Of a stretch of 7,605 nt of DNA, positions 6,261-7,605 are shown piece after piece; within the stretch, counting starts at the first letter, position 1; the number at the start of each line of letters is the position of its first letter. Under the pieces are notes generated by a model. That model did not search any database. It saw only the letters and a list, made by a program, of their open reading frames with translations, and had not been told where the DNA came from. The position numbers and the translations under genes were made by a program. The DNA comes from Gaiellasilicea sp051005735 (GTDB lineage Bacteria; Actinomycetota; Thermoleophilia; Gaiellales; Gaiellaceae). Location of the stretch: NCBI GenBank assembly GCA_051005735.1, contig JBPCJB010000166.1, forward strand, positions 1 through 7,605, read 5' to 3'.

Positions 6261-6600
6261 GACCTCTCCAGTCGATCGCCTTGGCGAGCAGGGTACCGAG
6301 CCCGAACGCTGCGCCTGCGACAGCGAACGGGTTCGGACCCGTGCCGTCGGGCTGCCGCGCCCCGTGCTGCGGAGCCGACGGAGCATGCACCTGCGTCGAG
6401 CCGGGCTCCTGGTTCTTCGGCGCTTCGCCCTTCGCGCGCGCCACGATCAACGACGGCTTCAGCTTGCGCAGGAAGCTCGCGTCGTCGGCCAGCTCGCCCG
6501 CCAGCTTCGCCGCGAGCCCACCGCGCGCAGCCGCCTTGCCGGCGAGCGCTTCAAGCTTGTCGGCGCCATGCTCGACCGCCTTGTCGCCTTTGGAGCTCAT
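6241..6600 (-). CDS. Hypothetical protein with one C-terminal membrane segment
   Basis: A 119-aa protein that I cannot assign to a named family. Residues 1-50 are Ala/Lys/Glu-rich and probably helical, with FLRKLKPSLIVARAKGEAP at 43-61. Residues 62-90 form a Pro/Gly/Gln-rich, probably disordered linker. PNPFAVAGAAFGLGTLLAKA (89-108) is a single membrane segment ending in IDWRGHAHPRR, a His/Arg-rich tail. The shape, soluble helix, flexible linker and C-terminal anchor, matches the other small helical anchored proteins of this operon. The ATG at 6600 forms an ATGA overlap with the stop of the upstream 42-aa gene, and its end overlaps the holin-like gene by 20 bp. Both overlaps argue that it is real and co-translated. 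Confidence 0.75.
   Translation of the reverse strand: MSSKGDKAVEHGADKLEALAGKAAARGGLAAKLAGELADDASFLRKLKPSLIVARAKGEAPKNQEPGSTQVHAPSAPQHGARQPDGTGPNPFAVAGAAFGLGTLLAKAIDWRGHAHPRR
6263..6269 (-). promoter_or_regulatory. Shine-Dalgarno site setting the holin-like start
   Basis: GGAGAGG on the minus strand, two bases before the ATG at 6260 and with its GGAG part five bases away. It is the clearest ribosome binding site in the window and decides the start at 6260 over upstream in-frame codons. It lies inside the last codons of the 119-aa gene. Confidence 0.7.
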
Positions 6601-6725
6601 CGCTTCGCAGGCGGCTTCTCGCCCGTCGCGATGCGCCAGATTCCGGAGGCAGCCCGACGGGCGACCATCGTCGACGCCGCGCCGAGGGCGCCGTAGAGGC
6701 CGAGCCAGAGAGCCTTGCGGAGCAT
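6597..6725 (-). CDS. Small DUF4235-like membrane protein
   Basis: A 42-aa protein, the first gene of the leftward operon. LRKALWLGLYGALGAASTMV forms one membrane-spanning or membrane-associated helix, followed by ARRAASGIWRIATGEKPPAK. The W-R-x-A-T-G-E-x-P-P ending resembles DUF4235 proteins of actinobacteria, although those usually have two membrane segments and are longer, so this may be a reduced member. I chose the ATG at 6725 because it leaves a 63-bp divergent gap to argR; an in-frame ATG at 6809 would run over the argR start and adds a hydrophilic, Arg-rich stretch. The stop overlaps the next start as ATGA, which supports expression of this short gene. No good ribosome binding site is visible. 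Confidence 0.65.
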   Translation of the reverse strand: MLRKALWLGLYGALGAASTMVARRAASGIWRIATGEKPPAKR

Positions 6726-6788
6726 GCAGTCGTGGTTGCCCCGGCCGGGGTTCGGCAAACGTTCGGCTCTCTGGACTACGGTGAGCGC
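6726..6788. promoter_or_regulatory. Divergent control region between argR and the membrane operon
   Basis: This 63-bp gap holds three possible control elements. CCCCGGCCGGGG (6739-6750) is a perfect palindrome. GTTCGGC is repeated at 6750-6756 and 6761-6767, an 11-bp period of about one helical turn. TACGGT (6777-6782) is a TAnnnT -10 six bases before the argR ATG, again close enough for a leaderless start, although GGTGA (6780-6784) could serve as a weak ribosome binding site instead. No classical AT-rich ARG box is visible. No -10 box stands out for the leftward operon. Confidence 0.45.
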
Positions 6789-7253
6789 ATGGGTCGGCAC
6801 TCGCCCCACCTGACGAAACCGGAGCGTCAGCGGCTGATCGAGAGCGTGCTCACGAGACGGCGGGTGGGGACGCAGCTCGAGCTACGGGCGGCTCTCGAGT
6901 CGGCCGGCTGCACGGTCACCCAGGCGACGCTGTCGCGCGACCTGCGCGAGCTCGCCGTGACGAAGGTGGACGACGAGCTCGGGCGGCCTCGATACGTTCT
7001 CTCCGATCGCCCCCGCCGACGCGAGCCGGGCGCGGCGCTCGCCGAGATCCTCGCCCGGTACGGTCGTGGGCTGACCGCCGCGCAGAACATCGTCGTGATC
7101 CGGTCGGAGCTGGGCTCGGCGTCCGCGATCGCCCGCGCGCTCGATCGCGTGCGGCACCCGCTCGTCGTCGGGACGTTGGCGGGCGACGACACGTGCCTCG
7201 TGATCGCCGCAAGCGCTGCCGACGCAGAGGCTCTCGTGCGCGAGCTCGCCTGA
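6789..7253 (+). CDS. argR: Arginine repressor
   Basis: Transcriptional regulator that binds DNA as a hexamer when loaded with L-arginine, controlling arginine biosynthesis and catabolism. At 154 aa it has the normal family length. The N-terminal winged helix-turn-helix is clear (VGTQLELRAAL, then TVTQATLSRDLRELAVTKV at 42-60, the recognition-helix signature). A short linker (72-82) leads to the C-terminal oligomerisation and arginine-binding domain: NIVVIRSELGSASAIARALD (100-119) and GTLAGDDTCLVI, with the arginine-contacting Asp pair at 133-134. The usual PG-x-A motif reads LGSASA. The ATG at 6789 is the natural start; the open frame continues back to 6195 only as antisense of the neighbouring operon. 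No arginine biosynthesis gene lies within the window, so its targets are elsewhere. Confidence 0.95.
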   Translation: MGRHSPHLTKPERQRLIESVLTRRRVGTQLELRAALESAGCTVTQATLSRDLRELAVTKVDDELGRPRYVLSDRPRRREPGAALAEILARYGRGLTAAQNIVVIRSELGSASAIARALDRVRHPLVVGTLAGDDTCLVIAASAADAEALVRELA

Positions 7254-7325
7254 GGGCCTGTCCAGAAAGTGGTCGCGGTGCGTGGCGCCTGCAAGCCGCC
7301 CTGATCCACTTTATGGACAGGCCCT
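7253..7325. terminator. 73-bp inverted repeat between argR and the PRC-barrel gene
   Basis: Arms 7253-7272 (AGGGCCTGTCCAGAAAGTGG) and 7306-7325 are complementary at 19 of 20 positions; the exception is G7265 opposite T7313. The 33-base loop can form a small inner hairpin (GGCG with CGCC). The outer ends overlap the argR stop (7251-7253) and the convergent gene's stop (7324-7326), so the element fills the entire gap. It may be a strong bidirectional terminator. The long arms beginning GGGCCTGTCCA also look like insertion-sequence ends, so a miniature inverted-repeat element adapted as a terminator is possible. I see no target-site duplication. Confidence 0.6.
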
Positions 7326-7605
7326 AAAGGTCGGTCGTGTCGGGGCGGATCGTCTCGGACGGGGGTTGCTCGGGATGGTCGTCAAGCGCGGCGAAGGCGT
7401 TGGCGTCGAGGTCGAGCTCGACCCGGCCCTCGGTGATCGTCCCAACCAGCTCCGACGGCACGTAGCGCTTCGTGCGCAGGAGCCCGTGCGAGACGGAGAG
7501 CCCGTTGAAGATGTCCTTGTCCGAGTCGCCCACGACCTCGGCGATCTTGCCCAGCTCTTCGCCGTCCCGGCCCGCGACGACCCAGCCGGGCTCGATCAGC
7601 AGCCA
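7324..7605 (-). CDS. PRC-barrel-type protein, 5' end outside the window
   Basis: The last 93 codons of a leftward gene whose start lies beyond the window edge; the frame is open to base 7605. The visible part reads GWVVAGRDGEELGKIAEVVG, then DSDKDIFNGLSVSHGLLRTK, RYVPSELVGTITEGRVELDL and an acidic, Pro-rich tail. The pattern W-V-x-x-x-D-G-E-x-x-G-K-x-x-E-V, then D-I-F-x-G-L and RYVP, fits PRC-barrel/DUF2171-type small beta-barrel proteins of actinobacteria, often linked to stress response or RNA/photosystem-associated folds but without a defined role here. A GTG at 7533 exists but would delete the conserved first strands, so it is not the start. The stop TAG is embedded in the inverted repeat shared with argR. 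Confidence 0.75.
   Translation of the reverse strand, partial: WLLIEPGWVVAGRDGEELGKIAEVVGDSDKDIFNGLSVSHGLLRTKRYVPSELVGTITEGRVELDLDANAFAALDDHPEQPPSETIRPDTTDL

Noticed and set aside
5860..6696. 278-codon plus-strand frame opposite the small membrane genes
   Set aside because: Ser/Arg/Ala-rich composition without domains, opposite three overlapping genes that do have recognisable features.
6195..6788. Long upstream extension of the argR frame
   Set aside because: It is antisense to the membrane operon and Arg/Ala-rich; ArgR proteins are about 150 aa, matching the start at 6789.
1..7605. tRNA, rRNA or CRISPR content
   Set aside because: No cloverleaf with a TTCGA-type T-arm, no rRNA-like sequence and no regularly spaced repeats were seen on either strand by reading.

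Overview
The window is GC-rich (roughly 70%), has tightly packed genes, several GTG starts without ribosome binding sites, and small-membrane-protein families typical of Actinobacteria. Together with the protein styles this suggests an actinobacterium, most likely class Thermoleophilia (Gaiellales/Solirubrobacterales type). The assignment rests on gene style only, not on a marker-gene comparison.

Layout from left to right. (1) pheS and pheT (84-3363, +) encode the two subunits of phenylalanyl-tRNA synthetase. (2) Convergent to them is a small single-domain cyclic-nucleotide-binding protein (3379-3795, -). (3) Divergent from that is a secreted protein with two cupredoxin-like repeats (3867-4547, +); the second repeat has lost its copper-ligand loop. 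(4) A 158-bp non-coding interval (4548-4706) is bounded by a 13-bp inverted repeat and holds further palindromes. (5) A leftward, tightly overlapping operon of five envelope genes runs from 6725 to 4707: a 42-aa DUF4235-like protein, an unrecognised 119-aa protein with one C-terminal membrane segment, a holin-superfamily-III/DUF1469-like two-helix protein, a DUF3618 protein, and a YihY/BrkB-family (UPF0761) six-helix membrane protein. (6) Divergent from the operon is argR (6789-7253, +), the arginine repressor. (7) A 73-bp stem-loop separates argR from a convergent PRC-barrel-type protein (7324-7605, -), which is cut by the window edge.

How the parts relate. PheS and PheT form one enzyme. The five leftward genes overlap at every junction (ATGA, 20 bp, 14 bp, and apparently CTGA), so they are probably translated together as an envelope module of unknown function. 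ArgR is encoded back-to-back with that module. pheST and argR lie near each other in other actinobacteria, so the accessory genes between them may be an insertion into an older neighbourhood.

The main points for a second look are the probable CTG start of the yihY-like gene in a CTGA overlap, the ligand-less second cupredoxin repeat, an identical promoter-like 9-mer at the same distance from two GTG starts, and inverted repeats that span both stop codons at all three convergent gene junctions.
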